DNA of 64,000 nt from Buttiauxella massiliensis (GCF_902500225.1 NZ_LR722650.1:124001-188000); one strand, 5' to 3'; positions 8,636 to 17,380 are shown, counted from the first letter of the stretch. Notes: generated by a model not told the origin, from the sequence alone. Program-made: numbers and translations.

Positions 8636-9055
8636 ATGCATCAGAAATACGTTTTTGTTAACACAGTTCCATCTGCAGAAGATTTCTGTCGTTTACACGT
8701 CATATCTGGCTTAACACCTCGTCCTATAAATGCCGCGGAACGTGCACTTCCTGGAAGTTGTTACGGGGTTCATATTGAGTATGATGGGCTAATTGTCGGG
8801 ATGGGGCGCATCATCGGTGATGGTGCCCTGAATTTTGAGATTGTCGATATTGCTGTTGACCCGGATCATCAAGGAAACGGTCTCGGGCGAAAGATTATGC
8901 AGAATTTAATGTCTTGGTTTGAAAAGCATGTGTCACCGGGTGCCTATATTACCCTCATGGCCGACGTTCTCGAACTATATGAAAAATTCGGTTTTAAAAA
9001 TGTTCGGCCGGTAAGCGAAGGCATGGCATTGGTTTGGGTCGGTAATGACCAATAA
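8636..9055 (+). CDS. GNAT N-acetyltransferase
   Basis: A 139-aa compact GNAT. The core motif is clear: VDIAVDPDHQGNGLGRKIM, with the acetyl-CoA-binding Q-G-N-G-L-G loop, then ADVLELYEKFGF where the substrate side usually closes. Function unknown; small GNATs of this shape acetylate amines or small metabolites. The start chosen is the ATG after GGAAGTGGAAA; an in-frame TTG fourteen codons earlier has no better support. The gene is flanked by the 11-bp direct repeat CTCCAGGCACA at 8526 and 9097, and a hairpin follows. Confidence 0.8.
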   Translation: MHQKYVFVNTVPSAEDFCRLHVISGLTPRPINAAERALPGSCYGVHIEYDGLIVGMGRIIGDGALNFEIVDIAVDPDHQGNGLGRKIMQNLMSWFEKHVSPGAYITLMADVLELYEKFGFKNVRPVSEGMALVWVGNDQ

Positions 9056-9081
9056 TCCCTATATTGATTAATATACTGAAC

Positions 9082-9120
9082 TGACAGCACCGTCCGCTCC
9101 AGGCACAGAGCGGACTGTCA
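9082..9120 (+). terminator. Hairpin after the GNAT gene
   Basis: Two-part stem: TGACAG / CTGTCA outside, GTCCGCTC / GAGCGGAC inside, with an 8-nt loop. It sits between the GNAT gene and the convergent chemoreceptor gene. Confidence 0.55.
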
Positions 9121-9176
9121 CATAAGGTCAAGCTCGATGGTATGACAATGTCAGGTAAGGTCTGAGCTAATACACA

Positions 9177-10715
9177 TCACGCGAGCTTAAATACTGCTAC
9201 CGTTTCATTTAACGCTTGCGACTGCTCTTTTAGCGACATAGCCGCCGCTGAAGCCTGTTCCACCAACGCGGCATTCTGCTGCGTCACCACATCCATTTGC
9301 ACCACAGCCTGGTTAATCTGCTCGATACCGCGGCTTTGCTCGCCTGTAGACACCGCAATCTCTTCCATCAGCCCGGTGACTTCTTTGATAGCGTTGGAAA
9401 TGCGTTGCATGCTTTCACCCGCGCGGTTCACCAGATTGCTACCGATATTGACCTGCTCGCCAGAAAGCTCAATAAGCTCTTTGATCTCTTTTGCGGCCAC
9501 CGATGAACGCTGGGCCAGGTTGCGTACCTCTGTTGCCACAACGGCAAACCCACGGCCTTGCTCGCCCGCACGTGCGGCTTCAACTGCGGCATTCAGCGCC
9601 AGAATATTGGTCTGGAAAGCAATGTCTTCGATAATGCTAATTATGTTGTCGATCTTGCTGGAACTGGACTCAATATTACGCATTGAATCAATCACCTCGC
9701 TAACAATCTCGTTGCCGTCATTGGCGGCAATCAACATGCCATTTGCCAGCTTATTTGCCTGGTGAGAATTGTCGGAAGTAGATTTCACCGTCACGGTTAA
9801 CTGTTCCATGCTGGCCGCAGTTTCACCCAGCGATGACGCTTGCTCTTCGGTGCGTGCAGAAAGGTCGGTGTTACCGGCGGCAATTTCTTCGGAGGCGTAT
9901 GCCACGGTTTGGCTGGACTCACGCACCTGGCCAATAATGCTTGCCAGTGACACACGCATTTGCTCAAGCTCGCGCATCATCGCACCAATCTCGTCATTGG
10001 CACTGGCCACAATCGGCGTATGCAACATACCGCTGGCGATTTCAGTGCAATGCTCTTTGGCTTTATCCAGTTCGTTGAGTACTCGTTTTTTCAGCAGCCA
10101 GTACACGGCACCGAGAATAACGGCGAAGATCAGTGCAAAAATCGCGATACTCACCAGGCTCTGTTTGAAACCAGATTGAGCATCTTTGTTGAGCTGCTGC
10201 GCATACTGCTGGCGGAATGCCAGTAATTTATCCAGTGCGACTTCAAATTGCTTATCCAGTTGTGGCAGGGTGGATGTCACCAGCGCACGAGCACGCGGAA
10301 TGTCATTGGCGCGGACAGCATCCAGCAGGGGCTGTAAGCCTTGCTCACGATAATTCACAAACGCGCTCTGGTAGGAATCAGTCAACACCTGTTCACCTGG
10401 TTGTTTAGGTTCCTCAAGATAAGCCTGAAATGCGGCGTTTGCCTTCTCAAGTACCGATTGTGCGCCGTTGAGTGCCTGTTGCCCCTGATCGTTTAACCCT
10501 TGCTCACGCTCTTCTAACGCTTCCATTGCACGAACGCGCATGGTGCGGCTGTGGTTGATTGGATCGATTACCGATAACACCACACGGATTTCCCGGTTGA
10601 CGTTATCCAGAGACTGGTTGCTACGGGTGAGTGACCAGATGTTGGAGGCTGTGCTGACTAAGAAAATAAGCAGCAATGTGCTGAAAACTAAAATAGAAAA
10701 ACGCCTTACGGACAT
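9177..10715 (-). CDS. Methyl-accepting chemotaxis protein
   Basis: A 512-aa transmembrane chemoreceptor. TM1 spans ~8-28, a periplasmic Tar-type four-helix ligand domain ~30-185, and TM2 ~188-210. A HAMP domain follows to ~265, then a signalling domain with the conserved hairpin tip [20 protein letters not shown]. The protein ends AVFKLA without the NWETF-type pentapeptide that recruits CheR/CheB, so its adaptation probably depends on other receptors. It is not Trg, Tar, Tsr or Tap by its periplasmic sequence; the ligand is unknown. A sigma28-type promoter lies 56 bp upstream, as expected for a flagellar-regulon gene. Confidence 0.9.
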   Translation of the reverse strand: MSVRRFSILVFSTLLLIFLVSTASNIWSLTRSNQSLDNVNREIRVVLSVIDPINHSRTMRVRAMEALEEREQGLNDQGQQALNGAQSVLEKANAAFQAYLEEPKQPGEQVLTDSYQSAFVNYREQGLQPLLDAVRANDIPRARALVTSTLPQLDKQFEVALDKLLAFRQQYAQQLNKDAQSGFKQSLVSIAIFALIFAVILGAVYWLLKKRVLNELDKAKEHCTEIASGMLHTPIVASANDEIGAMMRELEQMRVSLASIIGQVRESSQTVAYASEEIAAGNTDLSARTEEQASSLGETAASMEQLTVTVKSTSDNSHQANKLANGMLIAANDGNEIVSEVIDSMRNIESSSSKIDNIISIIEDIAFQTNILALNAAVEAARAGEQGRGFAVVATEVRNLAQRSSVAAKEIKELIELSGEQVNIGSNLVNRAGESMQRISNAIKEVTGLMEEIAVSTGEQSRGIEQINQAVVQMDVVTQQNAALVEQASAAAMSLKEQSQALNETVAVFKLA

Positions 10716-10770
10716 GAAATACCCTTATCGTTAGAAATAAACCTGACTCGTTTCAGCCAGTGCTTGTGGG

Positions 10771-10797
10771 TTATCGGCATTCGGGGCGAGAAATTTA
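10771..10797 (-). promoter_or_regulatory. Sigma28 (FliA) promoter of the chemoreceptor gene
   Basis: On the minus strand the sequence reads TAAA, 15 nt, then GCCGATAA, an exact match to the FliA -35/-10 consensus and spacing. It points into the chemoreceptor gene. Confidence 0.85.
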
Positions 10798-10809
10798 GCG
10801 GACTTATTT

Positions 10810-10843
10810 TCGTCATATTTCTGTCATAAGGCTGCTTTATAAA
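10810..10843 (+). promoter_or_regulatory. Pho box and -10 element of the esterase gene
   Basis: Two PhoB half-sites, TCGTCAT and CTGTCAT, are separated by ATTT at 10810-10827; the second is perfect and the first matches 5 of 7. A TATAAA -10 element begins ten bases later at 10838. This is the standard PhoB-activated promoter geometry and predicts induction under phosphate starvation. Confidence 0.65.
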
Positions 10844-10873
10844 TCGATGACCAAAATAAGGGATGCGAACATC

Positions 10874-12160
10874 ATGAAATTAAAACCATTTGCGCTGTTA
10901 TTGACCACTTTATTTCCTCTGGCAACTCAGGCAGCACAACCGCAGGTTGACCGTTACGTTGTCACATTCCCGCAAGGTGACCATGTTGAATACAAAGGGG
11001 TTTATGCCAGCAACTTCCCGGACGGTTTACCGGTTGGCGTGGGTTCGGGGCTGCAATTTATTCGTAAAGATGGTGATGCGCTGGTGTTTGCTACGGTGAC
11101 GGATCGCGGTCCGAATGCCGACTCCCCGAAAGCGGGTAAAAAAGACTCGAAGATTTTTGCCAACCCGAAATTTACCCCATTACTGATGACCATCCGCGTG
11201 GCTGATGGCAAAGCACAGGCGATCGATGCACATGCGTTACATGATGAGAATGGTCCTATCAGCGGTTTACCGCTGCCGGAAGGCTTGATTGGTGCAACCA
11301 ACGAAATCGCTTTGAGCGATACTTTGCAGCAGTTATCGAGTGATAAACGTGGCCTGGATACCGAAGGGATCACCCCGGATGGCAAGGGCGGTTACTGGTT
11401 GTGTGACGAATATGGCCCGTTCATCATCAATATCGACGCTAATGGCAAAATCCTCAAAAAATATGGCCCGCAAGCAGAACAAGGTGAGCAGGGTGTGGCG
11501 GGTGGCTTGCCAAATATTATCAAATGGCGTCAGGCTAACCGTGGTTTTGAAGGGATTACACGCATGCCCGACGGGCGTATTATCGCCGCCGTGCAAAGTA
11601 CGTTGGATATCGAAGGGAAAAGCAAAAACAGCGCGCAGTTTACCCGTCTGGTGAGCTTTAACCCGGAAACCGGCAAAACGAAAATGTACGGTTATCCTAT
11701 TGACGTAGATGTCTATAAGAAAGCCAAAGACGCTAAAATTGGTGACATCGTCGCACTGGATAACAACCGCCTGCTGCTAATCGAGCAGGGCGGCGACAAA
11801 AACAAAGTCATGCGCAACCTGGTTTATGTGGTTGATCTTAGCCAGGCCAGCGATCTGAGTTCGTTTGATAAAGACAAAGCACCAGAATTTGATGACGCGG
11901 CACAATTGCAGGCGCGTGGTATTAAACTGGCGAGCAAAAAAGAAGTCGTCGACTTGCGCAAACTCGGCTGGCAGCAGGAAAAAGCCGAAGGGATGACATT
12001 GATTGATAACCAAACTATTGCGGTGATTAACGACAATGATTTCGGCCTGCAATCGGTTGTAGACAAGTCCGATGCCACGAAAGTCTCCATAAAACCGCTG
12101 GAGAAACCCGAATCGCAAAACGAGCTGTGGGTGATTAAGCTGCCGAAAGCCTTGAAATAA
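10874..12160 (+). CDS. Secreted phytase-like esterase
   Basis: A 428-aa exported protein of the esterase-like/phytase-like beta-propeller family (PF13449 type). Residues 1-20 form a signal peptide (MKLKPFALLLTTLFPLATQA). Family landmarks are DRGPNAD near residue 90, TEGITPDGKGGYWLCDEYGPFI near 165, and GFEGITRMPDGRI near 225. It probably acts on phosphate esters in the periplasm, which fits the Pho box upstream. I start at the second ATG, which begins the signal peptide; a longer start at 10847 is possible. Its last ~380 bp recur, partly altered, at 23531-23983. Confidence 0.8.
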   Translation: MKLKPFALLLTTLFPLATQAAQPQVDRYVVTFPQGDHVEYKGVYASNFPDGLPVGVGSGLQFIRKDGDALVFATVTDRGPNADSPKAGKKDSKIFANPKFTPLLMTIRVADGKAQAIDAHALHDENGPISGLPLPEGLIGATNEIALSDTLQQLSSDKRGLDTEGITPDGKGGYWLCDEYGPFIINIDANGKILKKYGPQAEQGEQGVAGGLPNIIKWRQANRGFEGITRMPDGRIIAAVQSTLDIEGKSKNSAQFTRLVSFNPETGKTKMYGYPIDVDVYKKAKDAKIGDIVALDNNRLLLIEQGGDKNKVMRNLVYVVDLSQASDLSSFDKDKAPEFDDAAQLQARGIKLASKKEVVDLRKLGWQQEKAEGMTLIDNQTIAVINDNDFGLQSVVDKSDATKVSIKPLEKPESQNELWVIKLPKALK

Positions 12161-12171
12161 TTATTCGAAAT

Positions 12172-12206
12172 GTGTCGGGTGTCGCTAACGCTAACCCGAC
12201 CTACAA
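12172..12206. repeat. REP-like palindrome
   Basis: GTCGGGT and ACCCGAC flank a GC-rich 13-nt centre, followed by CTACA. This is the common enterobacterial REP layout, placed directly after the esterase gene. Confidence 0.6.
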
Positions 12207-12644
12207 AAACCGGTGTTGTTGTGTAGATTTGTAGGGAAGATTAGAGCACGCAACGCCCACCAATTTTGCAGTAAATCCCACACTAACAAGCAAAGTGTTC
12301 CTTTTGCTAACACACCTCAAAGACACTTCTCCTACGTTCATCCTCAATATGTCTGAGCCGACCATCATGGCAGAGTAAGTCAAATGCCTGATACGGGTGG
12401 ACCCGGCTGTTATCTTTTTCTTTACGGGTTTGGTGAATGACTTGTTGTGCAGTACTTCAGGCATAGTCCGAACGGGTAAATCCAGTTTAGGGCAATGCAA
12501 AATCCCGCAATGCAATCCCATTTGTTACTAATTTATCTCCTCTCTTTCATCATCATGTTTCGGTTTTATGATCTTTTGTAAATGATGTGTATTTTTAGTG
12601 AGCTTATTACAAGCGGAATTTCAACATTTTCATAACAAATGCCG
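12207..12644. other. Gene-free stretch upstream of the yia-like operon
   Basis: I see no supported gene here. A 106-codon open frame on the minus strand lacks a ribosome-binding site and any recognisable family. Base composition turns AT-rich from about 12530, marking the left edge of the acquired segment. Confidence 0.5.
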
Positions 12645-12660
12645 GGTGATACTCATCACA
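12645..12660 (+). promoter_or_regulatory. CRP-binding site of the yia-like operon
   Basis: GGTGA-TACTCA-TCACA matches 9 of 10 consensus positions, 112 bp before yiaK. A weaker site (TGTGC-ATGTTG-TCATG) follows at 12674-12689. Catabolite control is expected for a sugar-acid operon. Confidence 0.65.
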
Positions 12661-12738
12661 AAAGATGTTTTTTTGTGCATGTTGTCATGAAACCCAAATG
12701 GAAATGATGACAAGGAAAACGGAATTCTTGATAGTGCT

Positions 12739-12757
12739 GATTCCGCATTATGGAATC
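12739..12757 (+). promoter_or_regulatory. Inverted repeat, candidate YiaJ operator
   Basis: GATTCC-N7-GGAATC lies 15 bp before the yiaK start, where an IclR-type repressor such as YiaJ could block transcription. The binding link is inferred. Confidence 0.4.
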
Positions 12758-12771
12758 TACAGGATAATAAA

Positions 12772-13773
12772 ATGGCATTAGTGACAACTAAGAAACTGCA
12801 GGAAGAATATGAGCGCGTTTTGCTGGCAAGGGATATGAAGCCTGAAATGGCGACAAAACTTGCTGCAGGTTTTGTCGAAATGGCAAATGAAGGGACTTAT
12901 TCACACGGTATAAATCGCTTCCCTGTGTTTATTGATCAAGTAGATAAGGGACAAATACAGTTAAACAACACCCCTGAATGTGTAAACAGCATGGGCGCAC
13001 TTGAGCAATGGGATTGTAAATTTGGTCCTGGTGTATTGAATGGTTTGATTTGTTCCGAGCGTGCAATGGAACTGGCTCGCGAGTTTGGTATTGGCATGGT
13101 CGGGATGCGCAACTCTAATCACTGGATGCGCGGTGGAACGTATGTTTTGAAAATGGCCCGTGAAGGTTTTGCAGGTATTGCTTCAACAAACTCTATTGCA
13201 GTGATGCCTGCATGGGGCGGGAAAGACCACCGAGTAGGATCAAACCCTCTTATTATGGCAATTGCAGGGGATCCACCCGTTTTAGTTGACTGCTCAATGA
13301 GTCAGTATTCCTACGGGCAGCTTCAAAATTATGTTCTTGCCGATAAACAGTTGCCGGTTGTGGGTGGTTTTGATGATAACGGTGAACTGACTACAGACCC
13401 TCATATTTTATGGAAGAATAAACGATTATTGCCAATGGGATTCTGGAAAGGATCTTCAATGGCAATAGTGCTGGATATGATGCTTACAGCCATTTCTGGC
13501 GGTAATTCTGTGCCAGCATTGACCGAAGATATGGGTGGGGAATTTGGTGTATCTCAATTTTTAATTGCAATTGACCTCTCCAGAACTATTGATCAAGACC
13601 AATTCGCAAATGAAATGAAGCGCATTCGTGATTATGTATTAGCTTCTGAACCAGCGGAAAGTGGCTCTGTGATGATTGCTGGTTCTGAAATAAAAAACTT
13701 TATTGATAAACACGAAAAATCCGGTGGTATCGAAATTCATGATGAAATTTGGGAGCAAATTAAATCATTGTAA
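12772..13773 (+). CDS. yiaK: 2,3-diketo-L-gulonate reductase
   Basis: A 333-aa NAD(P)H-dependent reductase of the YlbC/malate-dehydrogenase-2 family, which lacks the Rossmann fold. It reduces 2,3-diketo-L-gulonate to 3-keto-L-gulonate, the entry step of the pathway encoded here. Matching features are THGINRFP-like SHGINRFP near residue 44, the catalytic-His region MRNSNHWMRGGTY near 118, and GSNPLIMAI near 161. Length equals E. coli YiaK. AGGATAATAAA precedes the ATG. First gene of an AT-rich operon with CRP and palindromic sites upstream. Confidence 0.88.
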   Translation: MALVTTKKLQEEYERVLLARDMKPEMATKLAAGFVEMANEGTYSHGINRFPVFIDQVDKGQIQLNNTPECVNSMGALEQWDCKFGPGVLNGLICSERAMELAREFGIGMVGMRNSNHWMRGGTYVLKMAREGFAGIASTNSIAVMPAWGGKDHRVGSNPLIMAIAGDPPVLVDCSMSQYSYGQLQNYVLADKQLPVVGGFDDNGELTTDPHILWKNKRLLPMGFWKGSSMAIVLDMMLTAISGGNSVPALTEDMGGEFGVSQFLIAIDLSRTIDQDQFANEMKRIRDYVLASEPAESGSVMIAGSEIKNFIDKHEKSGGIEIHDEIWEQIKSL

Positions 13774-13786
13774 AAATATCGAAACC

Positions 13787-13795
13787 GGGGGGGGG
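13787..13795 (+). repeat. Homopolymeric G9 tract at the yiaM ribosome-binding site
   Basis: Nine consecutive G residues end two bases before the yiaM ATG in otherwise AT-rich DNA. They occupy the ribosome-binding position, so slippage would change spacing and translation without altering protein sequence. Confidence 0.7.
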
Positions 13796-13797
13796 CT

Positions 13798-14289
13798 ATG
13801 CGAAAAGTATTTAAGTGGGTCTGGAGTTGCATCGATATATTTATGGCTGCCATTTTAGCTTGCATGATCGTACTAGTTTTTACCAATGTCGCTTTGCGTT
13901 ATGGATTTTCTTCAGGTTTACGTCCATCCGTAGAATTATCTCGCTTAGGTCTTGTGTGGGTTGTAATGCTCGGTGCTGCCGTTGTATTACGTCGAGGCGA
14001 GCATCTTGCTGTTGCTGAATTTACAGAAAAATTAATGCCTAAATGCGTACCATTATTAAGACGTATTTGTTCAGTGGTGATTTTAGTATCAGTGGGAATG
14101 TTATTAATCGGCTCACATCAACAGATGATGTCAACCTGGCAAGATGTATCACAACTGACTGGATTACCAACGGCACTATTCGCATTAGCAGGTGTAGTAT
14201 CCGGCGCATTAATGACAATTATTGCACTTGTCCGAATTATTAGCCCTGATTGGTTACTGGATTTAGATGAGATGGAGAGTAAACAATGA
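13798..14289 (+). CDS. yiaM: TRAP transporter small membrane subunit
   Basis: A 163-aa DctQ-type subunit of a tripartite ATP-independent periplasmic transporter. Four hydrophobic helices are visible near residues 15-38, 50-66, 87-107 and 128-150. The family motif is present as RYGFSSGLRPSVELSRLGLVWVVM, followed by GAAVVLRRGEHLAV. It pairs with YiaN in the inner membrane to import the substrate bound by YiaO, in E. coli 2,3-diketo-L-gulonate. A G9 tract serves as its ribosome-binding site. Its stop overlaps the yiaN start (ATGA), implying coupled translation. Confidence 0.87.
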   Translation: MRKVFKWVWSCIDIFMAAILACMIVLVFTNVALRYGFSSGLRPSVELSRLGLVWVVMLGAAVVLRRGEHLAVAEFTEKLMPKCVPLLRRICSVVILVSVGMLLIGSHQQMMSTWQDVSQLTGLPTALFALAGVVSGALMTIIALVRIISPDWLLDLDEMESKQ

Positions 14290-15566
14290 CTTTGGCGATA
14301 TTTTTATCAGTACTAATTATATCAATACTGCTCGGTTTGCCAGTTGCATTTGCCCTGTTATTATCATCCATCGCATTGATGTTCCATATGGATATGTTTA
14401 GTGCAGATATTCTTGCTCAAGGGTTGCTGAATGGGGTTGATAGTTTCACCTTACTAGCTATTCCATTTTTCTTAGTGGCAGGGGAGGTCATGTCAACGGG
14501 TGGTTTGTCTACACGAATTGTTCGTTTGGCAACTACGTATGTCGGGCATAGGAAAGGTGGTCTTGGTTATGTCGCAATATTGACCTCTGTGTTACTGGCT
14601 GGTTTATCTGGGTCCGCGGTGGCGGATGCCGCAGCATTGGTCAGTATCCTTTACCCAATGATGAAGGCTGGAAAATATCCTGAAGGCTCGTCAATGGGAT
14701 TGTTGGCATCTGGCGGTATTATCGCCCCGGTTATTCCACCATCGATACCATTAATCCTCGTTGGTGTTGCAGGTGGTATCTCTATTAAAAACTTATTCCT
14801 GGGCGGTATTATTCCTGGTTTGCTAATGGGATTAACCCTGATGCTTGTTTGGGGACACATAGCAAAAAAAGAAAAATTAGATGTTGTAGAACGCGCAAGT
14901 AAAGAAGAAAGAAGAGCAGCATTGAAGGATGGTATTTGGGCATTATGCCTACCAATCATTATTATTGTTGGTATTCGCTTTGGTATCTTTACACCAACCG
15001 AGGCCGCTGTTGTTGCAGCTGCATATGCGGTATTTGTATCGACAGTTATTTATCGTGAGTTGACCTTTAAAAAATTCTTCCACATTTTATTGGCGGCTGG
15101 CAGGTCTACAGCTATGGTGATGTTCTTGGTCGGCTGTGCGATGGTTGCAGCATGGTTGATAACTGTTGCTCAGTTGCCACAACAATTAGCCGAAATGTTA
15201 GGGCCGTTGGTGGATAGTCCAAGATTATTAATGGCCGTCATTATGTTGCTAGTACTTTGTGTCGGCATGGTAATGGATCTAAGTCCAACAATTTTGATAC
15301 TGGTCCCATTATTAATGCCAATCGTAAAATTGGCGGGGATTGACCCAACTTACTTTGGCTTGATGTTTGTTATTAATTGTTCGATAGGCCTACTTACACC
15401 ACCAGTTGGTACGGTATTAAATGTAGTATGTGGTGTTGCTAAAGTTCAAATGTCTACAGCGGTTAAAGGGGTCATACCATTTATTGCTGCATACTTAATG
15501 CTTTTAACGATGTTCGTTCTGTTTCCGGAAATCATTACAGTACCAATGCAACTTGTAATTGGTTAA
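14286..15566 (+). CDS. yiaN: TRAP transporter large membrane subunit
   Basis: A 426-aa DctM-type inner-membrane subunit that forms the transport channel and uses an ion gradient. It is hydrophobic throughout with about a dozen helices. DctM hallmarks are GLPVAFALLLSS at the start, PFFLVAGEVMSTGGLS near residue 60, GLSGSAVADAAAL near 105, and APVIPPSIPLILVG near 150. The end LTPPVGTVLNV is also typical. It overlaps yiaM by four bases. Length is normal for the family. Confidence 0.92.
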   Translation: MTLAIFLSVLIISILLGLPVAFALLLSSIALMFHMDMFSADILAQGLLNGVDSFTLLAIPFFLVAGEVMSTGGLSTRIVRLATTYVGHRKGGLGYVAILTSVLLAGLSGSAVADAAALVSILYPMMKAGKYPEGSSMGLLASGGIIAPVIPPSIPLILVGVAGGISIKNLFLGGIIPGLLMGLTLMLVWGHIAKKEKLDVVERASKEERRAALKDGIWALCLPIIIIVGIRFGIFTPTEAAVVAAAYAVFVSTVIYRELTFKKFFHILLAAGRSTAMVMFLVGCAMVAAWLITVAQLPQQLAEMLGPLVDSPRLLMAVIMLLVLCVGMVMDLSPTILILVPLLMPIVKLAGIDPTYFGLMFVINCSIGLLTPPVGTVLNVVCGVAKVQMSTAVKGVIPFIAAYLMLLTMFVLFPEIITVPMQLVIG

Positions 15567-15584
15567 TTACACTAAGGAGAGAGT

Positions 15585-16559
15585 ATGAAAAATTTATATA
15601 GAATAGTTGGAATTATATCAACTCTGGCATTTTGTTCATCAGCCATTGCACAAACTACATTAAAATTAGCTCATGCAGCGCCTGAATCAGATCTTCAGCA
15701 AAATATGTCATTATTCTTTAAAAAAGAAGTAGAATTACGGACTAATGGGGAGATTAAAGTGAATGTCTTCCCTCAAGGTCAGTTAGGTAATGATAAGCAA
15801 ATGATTGATGGAACACGTTCTGGCATTGTGGATATTTCCATGGTTGGGCTGAATAACTACTCAGGCATAATTCCAGAAGCGGCTGCCTTTGAATTACCAT
15901 TTATCTTCCCAACCCGAGTGGAAGCATATAAAGCACTTGATGGAAAACCAGGAAGTGAAGTATTTTCAAAAATGGAAGCGCTGAACCTGAAAGGGTTGGG
16001 GTATCCAGAAAATGGTTATCGTAATATAACTAACAATCGTGGACCAATTAAAAACCCAACAGATCTATCTGGTTTGCGGATGCGAGTGAATGATTCTAAA
16101 GCACTTAATGATATGTTTAACGAGCTTAAAGCCAATCCGCAGCAACTTCCTGTAGCTGAATTGTATAGCGCATTGGAAACCGGTGTTGTAGATGCGCAAG
16201 ACCATCCTCTAGGTGTGACCCTGTCATTTAAATTTTATGAGGTTCAAAAATACCTAAGCCTGACACAGCATGCATATTCACCTTTAGTTGTAACAATGAA
16301 CTATAAAAAATTTAATACGCTGAGTCCAAAAGATCAAAAAATCATTACTGAAGTTGCTAAAGAGGCCGTAGATTTGCAGCGCAAATTGAGTATTGAAAAA
16401 GAAAATACAATGATCAGCGAGCTTGAATCAAACGGAATGAAAGTGAATAGAGACGTAGATGGTGCTGCATTCCAGGTCGCCGCAAAACCAGCATGGAACT
16501 CTTACATCAAAACAAATGGTGATGCCATGATTAAGGAAATCCAAGCTGCAGTTCAATAA
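15585..16559 (+). CDS. yiaO: TRAP transporter substrate-binding protein
   Basis: A 324-aa periplasmic DctP-type binding protein. Residues 1-22 are a signal peptide ending AIAQ. The mature start TTLKLAHAAPESD is typical. The ligand-contact arginine that clamps carboxylates is expected in DLSGLRMRVNDSK (near residue 165), followed by the family motif GVVDAQDHPL. It delivers a sugar acid to YiaMN. AAGGAGAGAGT precedes the start. A perfect 12-bp hairpin follows, so expression of this and the upstream genes may exceed that of the catabolic genes. Confidence 0.9.
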   Translation: MKNLYRIVGIISTLAFCSSAIAQTTLKLAHAAPESDLQQNMSLFFKKEVELRTNGEIKVNVFPQGQLGNDKQMIDGTRSGIVDISMVGLNNYSGIIPEAAAFELPFIFPTRVEAYKALDGKPGSEVFSKMEALNLKGLGYPENGYRNITNNRGPIKNPTDLSGLRMRVNDSKALNDMFNELKANPQQLPVAELYSALETGVVDAQDHPLGVTLSFKFYEVQKYLSLTQHAYSPLVVTMNYKKFNTLSPKDQKIITEVAKEAVDLQRKLSIEKENTMISELESNGMKVNRDVDGAAFQVAAKPAWNSYIKTNGDAMIKEIQAAVQ

Positions 16560-16573
16560 TCTGCAACGGTATT

Positions 16574-16617
16574 AAATAAATAGTCTTCCTGTTGGTGAAA
16601 AGTTAGACTATTTATTT
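16574..16617 (+). terminator. Intra-operon hairpin, partial terminator or mRNA stabiliser
   Basis: Perfect 12-bp AT-rich stem AAATAAATAGTC / GACTATTTATTT with a 20-nt loop, followed by TCTTTAATTT. It splits the transport part of the operon from the catabolic part. Confidence 0.55.
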
Positions 16618-16647
16618 TCTTTAATTTAACTAAACGGATGGTGTTAA

Positions 16648-17340
16648 ATGTTTAATGATCTAAAAGAACGTGTGTTAAGAGCTAATCTCCAGTTACCTAA
16701 ATATGGACTGGTAACGTTCACGTGGGGAAATGTTTCTGAAATTGATAGAGATAGAGGTGTTATTGCTATAAAACCATCTGGTGTTGAATATGATGCTATG
16801 AATGTCAATGACATTGTTATTGTTGATTTAGACGGCAATCGTATTGAAGGGGGTCTAAATCCTTCCAGTGATACGGCTACACATCTGGAGTTATATAAAG
16901 CATTTAAGGGTGTTGGTGGTATTGTTCATACTCATTCACGTAATGCAACTGTGTGGGCACAAGCGGGATTAGATATCCCTGCGTTGGGAACTACACATGC
17001 AGATTATTTTTATGGTGATGTACCCTGCACCAGACAGTTGTCGAATGATGAAATCAATATTGAGTATGAAAAAAACACAGGGTTAGTCATTGTTGAAACA
17101 TTTAACAAAAATAATTTAGATCCTCATGCTATACCTGGTGTCATTATCTCTGGCCATGCTCCATTCTCTTGGGGAAAAGATTCTTTTGATGCTGTGCATA
17201 ATGCAGTTGTTTTGGAGGAAGTCGCGGCAATGGCTATTTCTACCAGGGTGATTAATGAAAGCATAATGATCAATCCTGCTTTGTTAGATAAGCATTACAA
17301 TCGTAAGCATGGTAAAAACTCATATTATGGACAAAAGTAG
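16648..17340 (+). CDS. sgbE: L-ribulose-5-phosphate 4-epimerase
   Basis: A 230-aa class II aldolase-fold epimerase, interconverting L-ribulose 5-phosphate and D-xylulose 5-phosphate, the last step into the pentose-phosphate pathway. Motifs match AraD/UlaF/Sgb[16 protein letters not shown] near residue 20, [10 protein letters not shown] near 43, [11 protein letters not shown] near 75, the zinc histidines in [15 protein letters not shown] near 95, and the ending [10 protein letters not shown]. Length agrees with E. coli SgbE and UlaF. In E. coli it is the last gene of the yia cluster; here it sits fifth. Confidence 0.9.
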   Translation: MFNDLKERVLRANLQLPKYGLVTFTWGNVSEIDRDRGVIAIKPSGVEYDAMNVNDIVIVDLDGNRIEGGLNPSSDTATHLELYKAFKGVGGIVHTHSRNATVWAQAGLDIPALGTTHADYFYGDVPCTRQLSNDEINIEYEKNTGLVIVETFNKNNLDPHAIPGVIISGHAPFSWGKDSFDAVHNAVVLEEVAAMAISTRVINESIMINPALLDKHYNRKHGKNSYYGQK

Positions 17341-17380
17341 CCATCAAGAATATTCACATTAATTATAAATGGATAATTAT

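Noticed and set aside
8526-9120. GNAT gene as an integron-type cassette
   Set aside because: The flanking repeats lack the attC core layout and no integrase gene is present.
9177-10715. Identification of the chemoreceptor as Trg
   Set aside because: Trg is longer and its periplasmic sequence differs; only the cytosolic signalling region is shared with all receptors.
12201-12521. 106-codon frame on the minus strand in the gap before the yia-like operon
   Set aside because: No ribosome-binding site, no recognisable domain, and it runs across a REP-like palindrome.
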